DNA of 64,000 nt from Solen grandis (Eukaryota > Mollusca > Bivalvia > Adapedonta > Solenidae). Within the stretch, counting starts at the first letter, position 1. The number at the start of each line of letters is the position of its first letter. Positions 12,441 through 25,249 of this stretch are shown in pieces. Location of the stretch: assembly GCA_021229015.1 (NCBI GenBank), contig CM037795.1:18068212-18132211 (forward strand), read 5' to 3'. Below the pieces are notes generated by a model. It was not told the DNA's origin and made no database searches. It worked only from the letters and a program-made list of their open reading frames with translations. The position numbers and the translations under genes were made by a program.

Positions 12441-13067
12441 TTTCATTTTCAGCTGGAATAAAATCTCGTGTTTGGGCATTACAGAGAATTATCCTAACGA
12501 AATATGGGGATAAGGACGATAAAAAATATTCTTTTAGAAGGATTTTATCTAATACTCATCGAATTTTTTCTCTCATTTTTTTAAGATTTTATTTGGATAA
12601 GACGAAATATTTATCTGATCTCTACATGACCTTAAAACCCAGCAAAATAAAACATTCGCCATGGAGACGGAACATTACTTTTAATTTTCTTTTTTGGGGG
12701 GTGGAAGGGTGTTGAATGTTGTTGTTTCTATTGCAGGAAATAACTTAATATCACTGATATTTACAAATAGATTGGATTTACTATTAGCAGAAAAAACCTA
12801 TGACGTCAAAAATTATAATGCATATGAATAATAAACAAATCTATCAATAATATGCAGATGTGTTGTATGTCTTTATCATGTTTATAGTGTATTCTTGATG
12901 CAAACCTTTGTTTTGCCTGCCATTTTGTCGTTTTTGGAATCAAAGCGCTTAGATAACTGTCCCATAACAATCGAGGTGTCCTTATATTGTACTTATATAC
13001 GTATATTGGTTCTACAATGATTATTTATAATAAAGCATGATGTGTATGATGTAAAAATACGTGACTG
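12441..13067. other. Non-coding, nothing recognised
   Basis: AT-rich. The 92-codon plus frame at 12437-12715 has a random-looking translation with no domain. Confidence 0.45.
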
Positions 13068-13219
13068 TTAAGGTAAAGTCCCTGTATGGTCCCGCTACTT
13101 CTTGGACCACTTAACCTCTACCAAGATAACCAATGTACCCTAATGAAACATTAGGAAACCTTGGTTATCTCCGTGAAAGGCCATGTGGTAACGGGACCAT
13201 TACAGGGACTTTACCTTAA
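13068..13219 (+). mobile_element. MITE-2, full length (152 bp)
   Basis: TTAA on both sides, inverted ends GGTAAAGTCCCTGTA / TACAGGGACTTTACC, and a long imperfect palindrome throughout ('ccaagataacc' against 'ggttatct'). The second copy is at 19744-19904. TTAA flanks suggest piggyBac-type mobilisation, as for MITE-1, but the sequence is unrelated to MITE-1. Confidence 0.88.
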
Positions 13220-13504
13220 GTTCAGTTACCCATTACATTATCCTGGCATCAGGACAGCTAGCTCTGGAACTATCCTATATCTGTGTTGACCCAAATTTAG
13301 CCCAGTTTCAGTCGTTTACGCAAATGACCATACACTGTGGATTGAATAAACAACAGGCATTGATTTAAGTCTTGCTATAAATAAAGCTTACAATCTGGTA
13401 GATTAATGAGTCAAGATAAATAGTTTATTTACATGTATTTCTATATGGTGTACAAAAAATTATCTCTTGTTTTAAGGTCAAGAAAATCATCTGGATATTC
13501 TAAT

Positions 13505-13712
13505 TGTGTATCTTGATTTGACTTGACTTGACTATTTGAGTTTACCGTCGCTTCGACAGTATTTCAGTCATATAGCGACGTCCAGCTAATTACAGGTGGA
13601 GGAAGACCCCGAATGCACAGAGGCATCCGGGTAGAACCACCGACCTACCGCAAGCCAGCTGGATAGCTTCCTCACATGAAAACCCGAATGACCTTGCCGG
13701 TGTGTATCTTGA
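13505..13712 (-). mobile_element. SINE-A, 5'-truncated, with target duplication
   Basis: Minus-strand SINE-A at 13517-13700 flanked by TGTGTATCTTGA (about 13505-13516 and 13701-13712). The copy stops inside the tRNA-like head, just before the B box, and the duplication sits right at the truncation. So the copy was short when inserted, as expected when target-primed reverse transcription stops early. Confidence 0.88.
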
Positions 13713-14796
13713 ACTTGATAAAATACCCATGCATTACGAAAGGATGAAATAAAATCAATGCATGATAAAAGGTTGTTAAATCCATCACGCAATTTTGTTT
13801 TCGCCAGAAAGTACGGAAGTATACATGATTTCAGATGTATCAAACAGATCAAACAGTTCACTCGGCTTTTAACAGATCCAGCCATAATTTTATTATAGGC
13901 CTAGGCACTTGGGCAATTATTATAAATTGGCAAGCGGGGATAATATAAACGTGATCATATCATAAAAGCACATTCAATATTGTATTTTGATATGTGAATG
14001 TGAGAATATTATATTGTATAAAGCAGGTCTTGTCTCATGATTATGATCTTACTTTACATAAATATTTCTATAACCACACACGCACTCAAACACACATGTT
14101 AGATTATCTTGATCATGTTTTTTTACAGTCTAGATTATTTTTCCACATCAAAAAAATGACCAAAAATTCAACTTTAATACATTGTATGCAAAGTGACATA
14201 AACACAAATTACTGATGAAATTATTACATATAATAAATCCAATATCGTCCTAACAAAAAGTACATAGATCATGTCACAATGTATGTAAACATTTTAAAAT
14301 TACTTATTTTTAGTGATATCAAATTCATAATACGTAATTTATTTATACTTATGAATCTTAGTGCTTAAAATCAATTATGCAAAACACAGCCAATTTTGCT
14401 CTATCATATCCGGACGTGTTCTTTAATACCTAGATATATGTATGATGTATTCGGCAAACAAGCACCCATCTTATAAGTATTAGTACATTGTTCTGCTAAA
14501 AAAGGTTCGTTTTTCTTATCATTTCTGTGTAAAGTACTATGACGAAAGAGTGCATTCAGATTTTCGCAGTTTTGAATGTATCATTTCTTTCAGACATATA
14601 TTATGTTTGGACTGAAACAATTTATTAAAGTTTCAATACTCTCGACGTTAAGAAAATGCACCATCCTACAGAGCTTAGAATGCTCAGACCTGTATACCAT
14701 ATATAACGATATATTTCGGAAATAAATTATTTAAACTTTGAAATTAACGAAAGTTTGAGTGCACATTTTTCTTTTGCAAACTAGCATATGATCGTA

Positions 14797-14990
14797 TACG
14801 TGGTCCAATGGTAACATGCCTAACTGCGGATCTGTATGTTAAGGTTTCGAACCCCATTGGGGGGCAAAGATTTTTCATGACCTTTCAAGGTACAAAGTAT
14901 TGCTCCAACCCAGGAGCCGTCGGGATATCAGTACATGTTGAAAGAACATGTTTTCTTTTCGACGTTAAATAAATGAGTTTAACTGAAATT
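14797..14990 (+). mobile_element. SINE-C copy
   Basis: tRNA-like head with A-box-like TGGTCCAATGGTAAC and B box GGTTTCGAACCCC (about 14842-14855). It is followed by the family body ('ccaacccaggagccgtc') and a 3' part ending near 'gacgttaaataa'. Related copies are at 19906, 40100, 52738 and 53047. Confidence 0.82.
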
Positions 14991-15750
14991 TAGAATACTT
15001 ATGTGTTTTGCATTTTCAATTGACTCATTCAAGTGAAAATTTAATTTTACAATAAAGAGTCATAATGTTTGTCTAACCCTTTCTACAGTTTGAAATGAAA
15101 ACATACAGCAGAAGTTATTTTAATATTATATTAAAACAACTATCGTTAACTGATTTGAAAATGTATTTTGTAATCATACATTCCTAATATCTAAGTACTT
15201 CAATAAGTCACATACTTTTCTGTCCATGTAAAATGTTTTTATTCTCAAAAGCGGTAATATGTTGCTTTATAACTATTGTATATAAAATATAGCTTTTACT
15301 TTTCAGTATCAAAACACTTTTAAACCGTTTTAAGTTTTGGAGAGCAAATCCGGATTTAAAACCAAACTTAGTTTTTGATCAGATAAACACCCTCTACTTT
15401 CGATACCAGGTAGAAATTTACAACTCAGTTAAGTTAATACTTTTGTTATCAAATATGATTTTATAGTTTTATAATGGACTATGTATTTAACACGTTATTC
15501 CAGTCTGATAATTATTAGTCACATTACCTTGACCGTTTATGACACGTAAATAGTCTTAACACGATAAATCTATCGATATACAATGTTATTCGATATTTTT
15601 CCGATATCTTCTGTCAGGAATTATTTATATAATTTTGATAAATCATGTGCATTATAAATATGTATGCTTTATCTAATCGTTAGACATATGAGCTCTGCAA
15701 CTCAGGTGATATTCAAATTCTCTTATGATACGTGTATGCGGTTTTCATGA
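14991..15750. other. Non-coding, nothing recognised
   Basis: AT-rich sequence without repeats or coding signs. Confidence 0.45.
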
Positions 15751-15759
15751 AAAATAATA

Positions 15760-16340
15760 TCGTCGGAGGTCTTAACTGCGCCCCTGTCCTAACTTCGCCA
15801 CCTTCCTTTATTTTATCATAGTCTCGCTAGATTTTATTACATGCGTAAGTGACTGTGATATTTTTTTACTGTTTCTGTAAATAAACTCAGATGATTTTTG
15901 TACGAAATTTTGATTCAAACAGATAAATAATGCAAATTTTATCTCGCAACACTCTTTTGATGTGTTTTTTCTTAATACAAAATGATTTCCACGCAGAATG
16001 GCCTTTTTACACTCAAATTTTTAAAATAAAAGTATCTCGGAAATTCCATCTGCTGTGTTTACAAATTTATAAATGGAATTCATATGTGTACAAATCGCAA
16101 CTGCTATGACGTCACCTAGGGGGCGGAGTTAGGACCACAAAAAATGATGGCATAATATTTAACTCGTAATGTATTAAATGTTATTTTTGAATGAATGACT
16201 ATTTATAAAAAAAAATTTTTTGGGGTATCAATGTGAATTTGATAGAATTAATTGGTACGAGAACAGTTTCTATTATATGTATTTTATTTATGTTGCATTT
16301 CCTAATTAAATCTTAGAGGGGCGCAGTTTGGGCACTCGAA
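15760..16340. repeat. Possible inverted-end element
   Basis: Two short motif pairs are inverted across about 550 bp: 'aactgcgcccctg' (about 15774) with 'aggggcgcagtt' (about 16317), and 'cctaacttcgccacc' (about 15789) with 'gggcggagttagg' (about 16120). A CRE-like TGACGTCA lies beside the inner arm. This could be a decayed foldback or DNA element; no second copy is visible here. Confidence 0.3.
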
Positions 16341-17504
16341 GATATATTAAAAAGACAATGATTACAAACTTTGCAATAGTATCTTTACTTAAAAAAATCT
16401 TTGTATAACAGAATACGATTATATTTATTATTGATTATAATATTTTTTTTCATGTGCAGTTGTTTTTAACAATGTTTAAGTTTATATCCAAGTCTTGAAT
16501 CAGTTTTGATAAAAACACTTATCTTGCATGTCTGTTTTCGATGAATGTTAAAAAGTTATTAAAATTTTTAATGTATAATTATAGATAAATTATAATTTAA
16601 ATATATTTAATAATATATAATCTGTACATATAAATGTCTGCGTCCACTTAGACTTTCTGAAATTTGAATTAAAAGCTTAAAGACATGTGTCTTTTTATAT
16701 GAAAGAAGGAATTGTAAATCTAAAGAGAAGACGCTATTTAGAGAACAAAATAAAACATTTAGTTTTATAAGACTTATGTAACGTCAGTCAACGAGACGTT
16801 TATCTTCGTATGAAAAAAGCCGGACAGACATCATGGAGAAAATATTATGACTAGAATACACTAACGGGGAATATAAAAGTAAAATATTGCATCGGCGTAA
16901 TGTTGGCGTTTTGCTTTCATCTTTGAAATCTGCAGGGCCGCTGGACGGATCTCGATTGCAGACTGTCTAAGACATTCTGCGGCAGCCATCTTGCACCGAG
17001 CAAACTCAGGAACGTGATGTCTGCCAGAAACCATCCAGCCGTAGGGCATTTGGAATCAGCAGTTACTATGGATACCAGTGAACAAAAATATTGGAGAGGA
17101 TCGAGACATATCAATGTTATATCTATCCAGCTACCAGTGAGATACCGACTGGGGAAATAAACATAACAAATATCATGTCAATAATAACAAATACAGAAAG
17201 ACTCCGAATGGAAGGGCCCGGAAATGAAGTCCAAATAGACAGCAAGGCTTGCTTCAATTATTTCTCACCGCTGTTTTAGCACCACTTTCATCAGAAAAAG
17301 ATATACCAATCCATTGATGAGATGACCCATTTCACTTTTCTAGATATTGCAAGGTCCAGTATGATATCTTAACTGTATGCAATGTACATATTATAAATAG
17401 AGATGCATAATTACGGTAAACAGTATTTGAAACTAGATATTTTGCCATGAATTCAAAACTGTGCCCACTTTTTCAATATACTATTAATTGTACAATTCAT
17501 TTTA
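16341..17504. other. Mostly AT-rich, with a balanced patch at 16860-17060
   Basis: The 16860-17060 patch is GC-richer than its surroundings. On the minus strand it has an ATG in strong context inside a YY1-like CAAGATGGCTGCC, opening a 42-codon frame. The only donor-like site (GTTAGT) is weak, so I do not call a gene. Confidence 0.35.
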
Positions 17505-17704
17505 AAGTAATCCATTAATCATAAAATTATTACCATGGTCCTTAAAATTCTTTAAAAAAAAATTCATTACAAATGCAAGCGTCCGTCGACTTAGAGTTAT
17601 AGGCTACATTGCCCAACGTCTATAGAGGCTTGATTTTGCGATAAAATGACCAACAATCACTTGATGGACCATAGTCAAAGGTAAAAAATGGATGGATTAC
17701 CTTA
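17505..17704 (+). mobile_element. MITE-3 copy
   Basis: Left end AAGTAATCCATTAATC, right end AATGGATGGATTACCTTA. In between are the family blocks 'ccatggtcctt', 'ttataggct' and 'cacttgatggaccat'. Confidence 0.72.
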
Positions 17705-19022
17705 TGACTTTTGTGTTATTTATTCAACTTTGGCATACACGCTATGTTCTGATAAAGATTCGTGATCATAATGCCTCATCAACATTCATGGACAAATTAA
17801 TGACTTGATTGAACTTTACATGGTATATGAGACAGTATATTTTCTTGTCGTGCAGATTCTGAGCTAAAATATCGTACGAGGCGACCCTGGTCAGACAGCC
17901 CCGGATAGTAGCTATCTGGACCTGCTTTGTTTGCTAAGGCATCAAAGCACAACTAAATTATACAGAGGGTCAAACCTTTAGTCACGAAATATCCCAAATA
18001 AGAAGTCAAATATACACACGTAACAAGCCGGTTTATCAGAAGGCTGTTTAAAACAGTTAGAGTGACTGCTGAAATAGATAAAAATATGTAAAAGCAAAGG
18101 CGTTCAAGATAAAATGGTTCTTGATTGATTATGCTGTGGCAAAATGCTCAAAATGAAATAAGTTTTAAATTGACATTTGACAAATCACTACATCTTTACA
18201 TTACGAAAACATGTTACTAAGGATTTAATAAGGATAGATTTTGATGTCTAAATATAATGCAATATCGATTCTTACAAAGAAATTTGACATTTGAAGGTCA
18301 ATGAAATTAATCGAACGTGCTTCTTATATGTATACCAGACATGCAAATTGCATGTAAGCACGATATGTATAAAACAGAGCGGGCATAGGAATCGTGTAGT
18401 CTTTTAGGTCGATGGTTCTACCTAAGTGCCTTTGTTCATACGAGGTCCTATTTGACTTGAGGTCCTTTGAACCTTGGTTTAAGCACCCCAGTTGGAGTTT
18501 TGCCGACTTACCGTTCCAAGGCCGTTACTGTTGGTATTTCTTTTTTTTTTAAAGTAATATTATGTTTCCTTTTAATTTCGTTTATCTACTTGAACCTTCT
18601 TTTTGATTTAGTGCATTTTTAATTCATTTTACGCCTTAGATAAGTGTGTGTTTATAACAAACGCACTTACTGTACGATTATGTTAATACACATTTCAACA
18701 TTTTTGAATATTTTCGCTTGATAAGCTTATTCTTCATAAAGTAAACACATGTGTAACGGTTATCAAATTTACAACATTACAACAAAAATGTAAGTTAAAT
18801 GTTTCATTGAACACATTCTTCCTTTTTAGAAGCCGCTTTTCAACACATCCCCTTGTGTTCATCAGTAAAACGGATGAACAGATCAAACAAATGTTTCTGG
18901 TTTGATATCATATTCAAATTTTAGTTTCATCAACTTATCAGTAATAGCCTTACTAGAGAGTAATGGTTCTGTACCATGTCTGTTTTAATTTGATGAAATG
19001 AAATATAGTTTGATGTTTTATA

Positions 19023-19027
<5 letters not shown>
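17705..19027. other. Non-coding, weak repeat traces
   Basis: A segment at about 17853-17960 (GTCGTGCAGA..., then a CTGCTTTGTTTGCTAAGGCATCAAA-like block) loosely resembles 36653-36770 and may be an old dispersed repeat. The rest is unremarkable. Confidence 0.35.

Positions 19028-19100
<73 letters not shown>
19028..19100. repeat. (TA)n microsatellite
   Basis: About 36 uninterrupted TA units. A likely site of length variation and assembly error. Confidence 0.97.
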
Positions 19101-19101
<1 letters not shown>

Positions 19102-19743
19102 TAATTTAAAACATTTTCGGATGTACAATTATCTATATGAACTCTTTTTTTTCTGAATTAAATTAAACTAAAACGAGAATTTTATTTATGCTGAAGACCG
19201 TTTTTAGTGAAAAGAACAAAAATGATCATAGCTTTACCGGTGAGTTAAATAGTATTGTTTGATAATATGAAGGCAATTATTGTTGCATGTTTTTTTTTGT
19301 GTCCTAAAAGGTAAATAAAATATTCTGAATGTAAGTTTAAACATATAAGAAAGATATTTAGGAATATTTTTTAATAAATTTAGAAATGCTTTTAACTAAA
19401 AGCTGTTTAGAAATAATTATATTTTATTGTGTGTAACTAGATATTTTATTTAGATATCTTGAGATTTTTTCTAGAATGGTGCATTCATGTTTTAATTCAT
19501 TTTTTATTAAACAGGAATTAAATGAGCCTCTATTTTGTTAACGTTCACCATTGTATTGTTAACCTGTCATTTATAGGCAAGCGACAAGCGCAAAATGCAT
19601 CAGAAAAGGAAAAAAAATCCGAAGATCCCCATTGTTAATGAATTCAATCCTTCCCTGTCAAATATAGGTGCTATATTTAGAAGGAATGTTTTTCAGATTA
19701 AGAAACTTTTATCTGAATCTGCATTCACTTTGACCTGTTGTAC

Positions 19744-19904
19744 ATAAGGTAAAGCCCCTGTAATGGTTCCACTACGTTTTGGACCACTTCACCTCAACCA
19801 AGATAACCAAGGTACCCAAATGAATCATTAGGAAATATTGGTTATCTCTGTAAAAGCCATGAGATCCGTAATGCAGGGGAACAATTACAGGGACTTTACC
19901 TTTA
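19744..19904 (+). mobile_element. MITE-2 copy with decayed TTAA
   Basis: Same inverted ends as 13068-13219 (GGTAAAGCCCCTGTA / TACAGGGACTTTACC). The flanks are ATAA and TTTA, each one change from TTAA. SINE-C begins within a few bases of its right end. Confidence 0.85.
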
Positions 19905-19905
19905 G

Positions 19906-20137
19906 GGCGGCCTTGGAATATTCGGGATTTTGTTCGATCCTTTGTTCGATCTAAAAAGTACCAGTACCCGGCTGCGGATCCTTAAGTTGTAAGTTCGAAC
20001 CAACCCGTTGGGGCAAGGATTTTTTTTATTACCATCCCAGGCGCAAAGTACTGATCCAACCCAGGAACCGTCAAGAAGGATTAGTATAAGTTGTAAGAAC
20101 TTGTTCCCAAATCGACGTAAAATAATAATTTTAAACT
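19906..20137 (+). mobile_element. SINE-C copy abutting MITE-2
   Basis: Head with 'cggctgcggatcc' and the B-box-like GTTCGAACC, body 'ccaacccaggaaccgtc', end 'aaatcgacgtaaa'. The head carries extra sequence containing a doubled 'gttcgatc' string. The 99-codon minus frame at 19902-20201 is a by-product of this repeat. Confidence 0.8.
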
Positions 20138-22124
20138 TAACTAGACAAAGATGTTCAATTTGAAAAACTATACATGACCAGTTTATAAGCTGTAACACCA
20201 ATCAATCATTTTCTATACCCATCTGGCAGGCAAAACTGAATCAGATATAGATTTTTTTAGACAGTTATTTACTTTATTTACGTATTCATATAAATATATA
20301 TATATATCTAGACTATTTTCTATCTTTTTATTTACAACTCACATTCTAGTTGTTTAGTTGTAAGTATGCTTTGTTATATCTTATATGCTAGATGTAATAA
20401 ACTTGTATATATATATATATATTCAATAAACCACATGATTCGTGAGATCAAACAAGATACACAAATAAACATTAGGCTACAATTTAGTGACATAGCAATA
20501 GATGCGTGTGAAGCAATTCAACATACTAGACTATAGGACTATTTAACATACATCATAAGACTATTTGATAACATATAAACTTGCAAAATAGTGTCGAAAA
20601 CAGTACGTTGAACAGACTAACCAATAACTATATATCCAAACGAATGAACTGGCATTGTTTCTACATAAGAAGTTACGCATCCAGTATTAGTATAATATTT
20701 TTACAAGAAAGGTCATTCTTTTAAGGATTTTTTTCCATTTATATCAGTTGATCATGTTCAAATGATGAAATGCAACATATATGTATAGAAACCACATTGG
20801 ATCTCTACTCAAAAAAATTGATCAAAACGAATCTTCAAATTTAGTGACTTTAACAAATGTTTAATATAATGTCATCGTTTGATAGGTATTTTTATATACG
20901 GGTTACGTATGGGAATTTTTGCATCTTCGTGATTTAAAATTCTGTTGTTGAAATAATGATTAAATATTGCCTAGATATTACTCATGTAAAAGTATTGTTT
21001 AAATTTTGTTGTCTACAGGACCGTTAATAACTTATAAGTTTTTCGTGTGCAGATAACGTCATTTGCCGTCATAACCTCGGAATGCGCCTTACGGTCTTGT
21101 AAATGACGCCATCTCTATTGTACGGTTTTACAAAGATATTCAAACATGGATAGGAAATTCCTGTAAAGGCCAGTGGAAAATACTGTTTAAGCATACAGTA
21201 GATCATTGGATCTTCCAACATTTCTAAAAAGTATGGAAAACTCACAGAGGAAAATGTAACCATATCATATTTTTTTCTTAATTTTTCTACTGCAATGATT
21301 TTTTAAGTTTGATTTAATTTAGAAATTATTTTAAATTATGATTTGAGTTCAACCAGTGCAGCAGAAAAACAATACATTTTACATAGTAGCAGATACTTTT
21401 CATTTTACATAAAAACATTTTTATTTATTGACTTATTTTTATACATAGGGTATCATTTTTATCTGATGTTCTTTGTAAGATAAAAGTTACTCACAAATAT
21501 CTTCAACAGAAAAGGAGATTATTGAAAATGTGACTTTGCGAGAACTGGACAATTAGTAACGAGCTTTCGTGAGATTTAGATTATTAATTATTTTGCTTTG
21601 ATTAATAGAGGTTTGGATTTTATACCCAATAAAGCTCCAGATTCTGAAACGTTAAAGTTTTTCGTGTTTTATGCTATTTTTATAAATTTTTAGTTCAAAT
21701 GCATATCATTAAAAATATTTGGTGTTGTTATGACCTTATATCGACAACCTTAAATAGTTCCGTAATGAAATCTAAGCAATAATAGTTCCTATTATAAAGT
21801 CATCGAGTAAACATTAAGATGGATAAAGTAAAATTATAACTTAAAATTAGAAAAATATGTCTGACTTGATCATCGACGTTTCACGTTTTATTGAAAACTG
21901 TCAGAACTTTTATGACAGGCAGCTTGTCATGTGTTTTTGATGACAAAAAAAATGAAAATGATGACACAGACTAAATAATGGTGCGTCAGATGTTCCCAAA
22001 TATTGGCCATAAAAGCTTATCTATATCGATTTATCTTGACTAATTGCAGCTGGTGCTTGGGCCATGTGTGTTTTCTGGGCACATCTGGTGAATAAGTAAA
22101 CAGTATAGGAAAAGGCATGGCTGA
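20138..22124. other. AT-rich non-coding stretch
   Basis: No coding sign or repeat family apart from short TA runs at about 20295 and 20407. Confidence 0.5.
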
Positions 22125-22260
22125 AAAAATGATATGCGGCATTGATGGGATGTATATCAGTTATATTATGTGGAGCTTTTCGTCCTAGGAAAACAGGCAA
22201 ATTATCCATCCCGCCCACTGCAATCGGCGGAATAAACAGCATTGTAATAAAGCTGCATAA
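22125..22260. repeat. Dispersed repeat, single-unit relative of the 1830-2075 repeat
   Basis: Shares 'gatatgcggc', 'tcctagga' and CGGAATAAACAGCATTGTAA (against CGGAGTAAACATCAGTGTAA) in the same order as 1830-2075. It holds one copy of the segment that is tandemly repeated there. Similarity is moderate and gapped. Confidence 0.5.
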
Positions 22261-23149
22261 ATGTAATAAATACTGCAGATTTTCAAGCAAATAATTTGTA
22301 TTTCTCTTGCCTCACTTATATTTTTCACTTTTATATTGCCCGTGTTGCTTTATTTTGTAATGGTTGACGTTATATGTAAAAATGAAAATAAAAAAAAAAA
22401 CTTAAAAAGAAAACAAACCATTTAAACATTCAACACTTTAAATATTTTTTTAAAAAAAGGAAGTGTAACAGAGTCGAACGGCAAAACCACCACGATTCTT
22501 CGCTAACCATCAATCCGTTGAACGCCTTGGTTATTCACATGTTTGAATTCAGTATTTCCGTGTGTTTTTTCTAGCATGTTGTAAAAATAAATGCTTTTTA
22601 TATTTTATTTTTAATTCAATATCTCATTACATTTTCTTCTGGACTGCAGGAATGGTTTCAGGTTTTTGGCCCATTTTCTTTTAATTCAATATTTCATAGC
22701 ATTTTTATATATTTGAAATCCTTATTTTAAAGCATATCTAATCAAAGTCTGAAGTAATTTGTTTTTTCATATTGCTTTTACGACGTCGTTGTAAAAAAAT
22801 ATTTTATTGACAAAATGAATCTTCATAACAAGTGCTTCTATCATCATATACCAATGACATTTGATTTGAAAAAAAAAATGGATCTCTTCTGATTGTGGTA
22901 GTATCCAGTCAAACATTCTGCAAATTACTCATTTCACATTTGAACTTGTATTAGCGACTAACTGCATTAAGCGGTGAACTTGCCTTTAGCGGTCAGTTTT
23001 AATATTACTTAACTTAGCGACCACCTCTGTTATGCAGTCACTTTCTATTGTCCCCTTTACTGTTCGCTTAAGGCATGTCTTACTGCATTTTCTTTATTTA
23101 GATACGTAACCCCTACAGTGTTAGATTTCTTAATCGGGCTTGTCTTTAT
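22261..23149. other. Non-coding, nothing recognised
   Basis: AT-rich, no repeat match. Confidence 0.45.
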
Positions 23150-23290
23150 TTATTTCGGACTGTACCATTAGTTGTTTACGGGGGTGCTTGATGAAAGTTT
23201 ATTGACTGATTAGCGAACAGTGCAGACCCTAATCAGACTGCTCTTGGTCTACACTGGACACAAAGACAATCTCAATTACCCACAGCTTTA
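23150..23290 (+). repeat. Dispersed repeat D, copy 1
   Basis: Shares an ordered run of blocks with 41828-41985: 'ggactgtaccattagt', 'gggtgcttg', 'ttattgactgattagcgaa' and 'gtgcagacc..tgatcagactgc'. It is non-coding and probably a fragment of a DNA-transposon-like family; the ends are not defined. Confidence 0.7.
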
Positions 23291-23479
23291 CAGGGGTGAA
23301 GAATGGCGTGATGGACTAAATCTGAGTGAAACGCATGCACTATACTGTAGTTTCGAGTTCCTAAAATCACAAGATGGAAAAAAAATATTACATTTCATGA
23401 ACATAATATTTCATATGTCTTATCACAGACTTACACATACAATCATTGTGAATCATTTTTATGATTAATTCGCCAAAAT

Positions 23480-24360
23480 ATACAATACATTAACCGGGGA
23501 GGTGTTAACAGATCCTTGCTTTCCCGAGTCAACTGCTTCAACTTAGTTGCCATCACAAATCGGTCAAATCTTCAGTAGCAACAGCAGAAGCCTCATAAAT
23601 GACCCCGGGAGCAAGACTCCGATGACCGGTGGCCATAAAACATGGTCAGAGATGCAGGAACCATCATATTTGTCTGTAGAATGGTCTCCGTGTCGAAATC
23701 GGCTGTATGAATAAAAACCCTTGATAATTTTTCATGGTGCAATCACTCCGAGCTAATAAGCCCGGATGATATATTAGATCCGTAAAAGGGTTCCTTTATA
23801 GAATGTAATTTAATACACGAGACGAGCCCTGTACCAGTGTTGTCTGTACGCCGTGAGCAGGCAGTGCCAAACGTGGGTCAATAAAATAGTTCTACCATCA
23901 ATCTTCCTTACAAATTGGAAGGACCCATAACGGCGTGCAGAGCCAATCCAATTACAGTAGCGGAATGATTTTTCAGCGTTTGACTGTCATATTCAATTAT
24001 TTGGAAAATATTAGATGTTTCTTCTTTATGAAATTCCCCTGCATATCAGAAACCACCGGTATCAATAATAGCCGGGAGCGCAAATCAAACTTAATCAAAC
24101 AACTTTTAATCAGTTTACTTGTTCATCCCCCTCCAGCCTCTTATTCCGATATCCTAGGATATCTTGTGGCTCGGGAAACTTGTTTGCCTGCCCGACGTTT
24201 CAATCAGCTAGATTGAGAGAAACGGATTTATAGATCACGCCGGCTGCCAGGGATTACAGAACATGGAAGCGGTTGTCTTTTGTTTGAATAAGTATAAATA
24301 AGTGTAATTACATATTGTCCCGTCTGATGGCACAGATGTGACGACCTTGCCCAATGCCAG
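23480..24360. promoter_or_regulatory. Long unique balanced-composition block, candidate cis-regulatory region
   Basis: Some 900 bp visibly richer in G and C than the surrounding AT-rich sequence, with no repeat and no convincing exon. It contains homeodomain-type cores (CCAATTACAG about 23949, GTAATTACAT about 24304) and an OTX-type GGATTA at 24253. The 93-codon frame at 23935-24216 gives a featureless translation. A conserved enhancer is possible; this is inference from composition and motifs only. Confidence 0.25.
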
Positions 24361-24586
24361 CATGATTATGTAGTTTATGTAGGGTTATTTTGTCTGTCTT
24401 TTCGTCTTGCATCTGTCAATTCAGCCAGTGAAATTACCAGACAATCTCTTCATAAGTTGTGCACGGATACGTAGCCAACGCGATATCAAACTCCTTTCAT
24501 AAATTGGGCATGGCTTCAGAGCTAACGCAGCAACAAAATGGTATCCATCATTGATGTTATAAACGCGTATGAACTAAACAAAGTAG

Positions 24587-24612
24587 TTTTTTTTTTTTTT
24601 TTTTTTTTTTTT
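24587..24612. repeat. Poly(T) run
   Basis: Uninterrupted T run; it explains the poly-Lys stretch in the overlapping minus frame. Confidence 0.95.
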
Positions 24613-25018
24613 ATGCAATGTAACTTGTAAACTAGTTGAAAATCGTTTTGTTGTTCATAAAAGATTAGAAAATTAACATATTCATAGAGAAATTGTATAT
24701 GATTTAATGACCTTAGCACCAAAGCCGTTTCCTTTTGACCAAGGAAACCCAAATTACCTTCAAAGTCCCCATGTGTATTACAGGAAACAGAAAATTTTTA
24801 AACTGTATTCCCTCTGGCGTTAGCTGGACACCATTTTATTGCGTATGTTCCTAGACAGGCCCTTTGTTGAATCAAACGTTTATTATTGCATATATTGTCT
24901 ATATTTTACACTCCAGGTAATAACTGTATAACGAAACTTTATGTTGCTTTTGTACAAACATACACGTATACTCGTTTATATGAATACTGCAACACTTCTC
25001 AACCATTTCACAATGCAA

Positions 25019-25019
<1 letters not shown>

Positions 25020-25061
<42 letters not shown>
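25020..25061. repeat. (TTG)n microsatellite
   Basis: About 14 TTG units. They create the poly-Leu and poly-Thr runs in the overlapping plus and minus frames, which are not genes. Confidence 0.97.
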
Positions 25062-25066
<5 letters not shown>

Positions 25067-25249
25067 GTCTGTTTGCGAACACACTCAAATTTGTAAACAT
25101 CATACATATGACACGTAAAATTATGAATACATACAACATACATAAAGATAACGATGTCCTTTGTCTATGTACTTTGTGCTAAGTATTACTTAGACAGACG
25201 GTAGCTGTCAGTCTTACGTAGCCATAAATCAAAAGCAGGCACTGTTCAA

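Noticed and set aside
16861..17114. Minus-strand gene start at 16.9 kb
   Set aside because: The start context is good but no convincing donor follows; the YY1-like string alone does not make a gene.
24886..25182. Poly-Leu transmembrane-like frame (and the opposite poly-Thr frame)
   Set aside because: The hydrophobic run is a (TTG)n microsatellite; the rest is random.
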